The notes below the pieces were generated by a model. The model was not told the origin of the DNA. It was given only the letters and a program-made list of their open reading frames with translations, and made no database searches. Positions 59,983 through 60,000 of a stretch of DNA of 60,000 bases are shown one piece after another (position 1 is the stretch's first letter; each line of letters opens with the position of its first letter). The DNA is from Polytrichum commune (Eukaryota; Streptophyta; Polytrichopsida; Polytrichales; Polytrichaceae). Location of the stretch: assembly GCA_950295325.1 (NCBI GenBank), contig OX485808.1, forward strand, positions 6,080,501 through 6,140,500, given 5' to 3'. The position numbers and the translations under genes are program-made.

Positions 59983-60000
59983 TGTGAGCCCAAAATGGTG
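59983..60000 (+). mobile_element. Start of LTR-family element d
   Basis: The last 18 bases, TGTGAGCCCAAAATGGTG, are identical to the start of element a (minus strand, 19735). The LINE reading frame breaks here. The rest is off the window. Confidence 0.7.

Overview
The window looks like nuclear DNA of a land plant, probably a seed-free one. The genes have short GT-AG introns, there are CT/GA-rich 5' leaders, and almost everything else is transposon-derived. The best lineage clue is a receptor gene joining an N-terminal helical region, a protein kinase, an NB-ARC domain and 24-residue LRRs. That kinase-NBS-LRR layout is known mainly from mosses. A moss is my first guess; a lycophyte or fern is possible. 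This is inference, since no search was run.

Only two loci are convincing host genes, and both are partial and probably damaged. (1) Positions 1-3435, minus strand: the kinase/NB-ARC/LRR receptor, running off the left edge, with one in-frame stop and altered catalytic motifs. (2) Positions 53448-55014, minus strand: the 3' half of a selenium-binding protein gene, with a 323-bp MITE-like element inside an exon. Captured pieces of other genes are also present. The 5' leader and first coding exon of a SAPS-domain (PP6/SIT4-associated) protein gene occurs twice. The 5' end of a secreted or membrane protein gene sits inside a TIR transposon. A single LRR unit lies at 29.75 kb.

Layout. 0-3.4 kb: receptor gene. 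3.4-7.6 kb: no gene seen. 7.6-17.6 kb and 29.8-38.3 kb: two copies of one segmental duplication in the same orientation, about 97% identical where compared by eye. They differ by several clean indels, one of which is a 1.77-kb TIR element present only in the first copy, with its empty site visible in the second. 17.6-29.8 kb: nested MITEs, a solo-LTR-like element, foldbacks and dispersed repeats. 38.3-49.2 kb: more repeats, an internally deleted hAT transposon with perfect 8-bp target duplications, and a 2.5-kb TIR element full of near-palindromic tandem repeats. 49.2-60 kb: two more solo-LTR-like elements, the selenium-binding protein locus, and at the right edge a LINE fragment cut by a further copy of the same LTR family.

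The genes do not form a pathway. The story of the window is genome turnover: an immune receptor apparently decaying, gene fragments picked up and duplicated, and at least four transposon classes nested in one another. Several insertions can be dated relative to one another from empty sites and target duplications. Nothing prokaryotic, viral, tRNA-, rRNA- or CRISPR-like was recognised.
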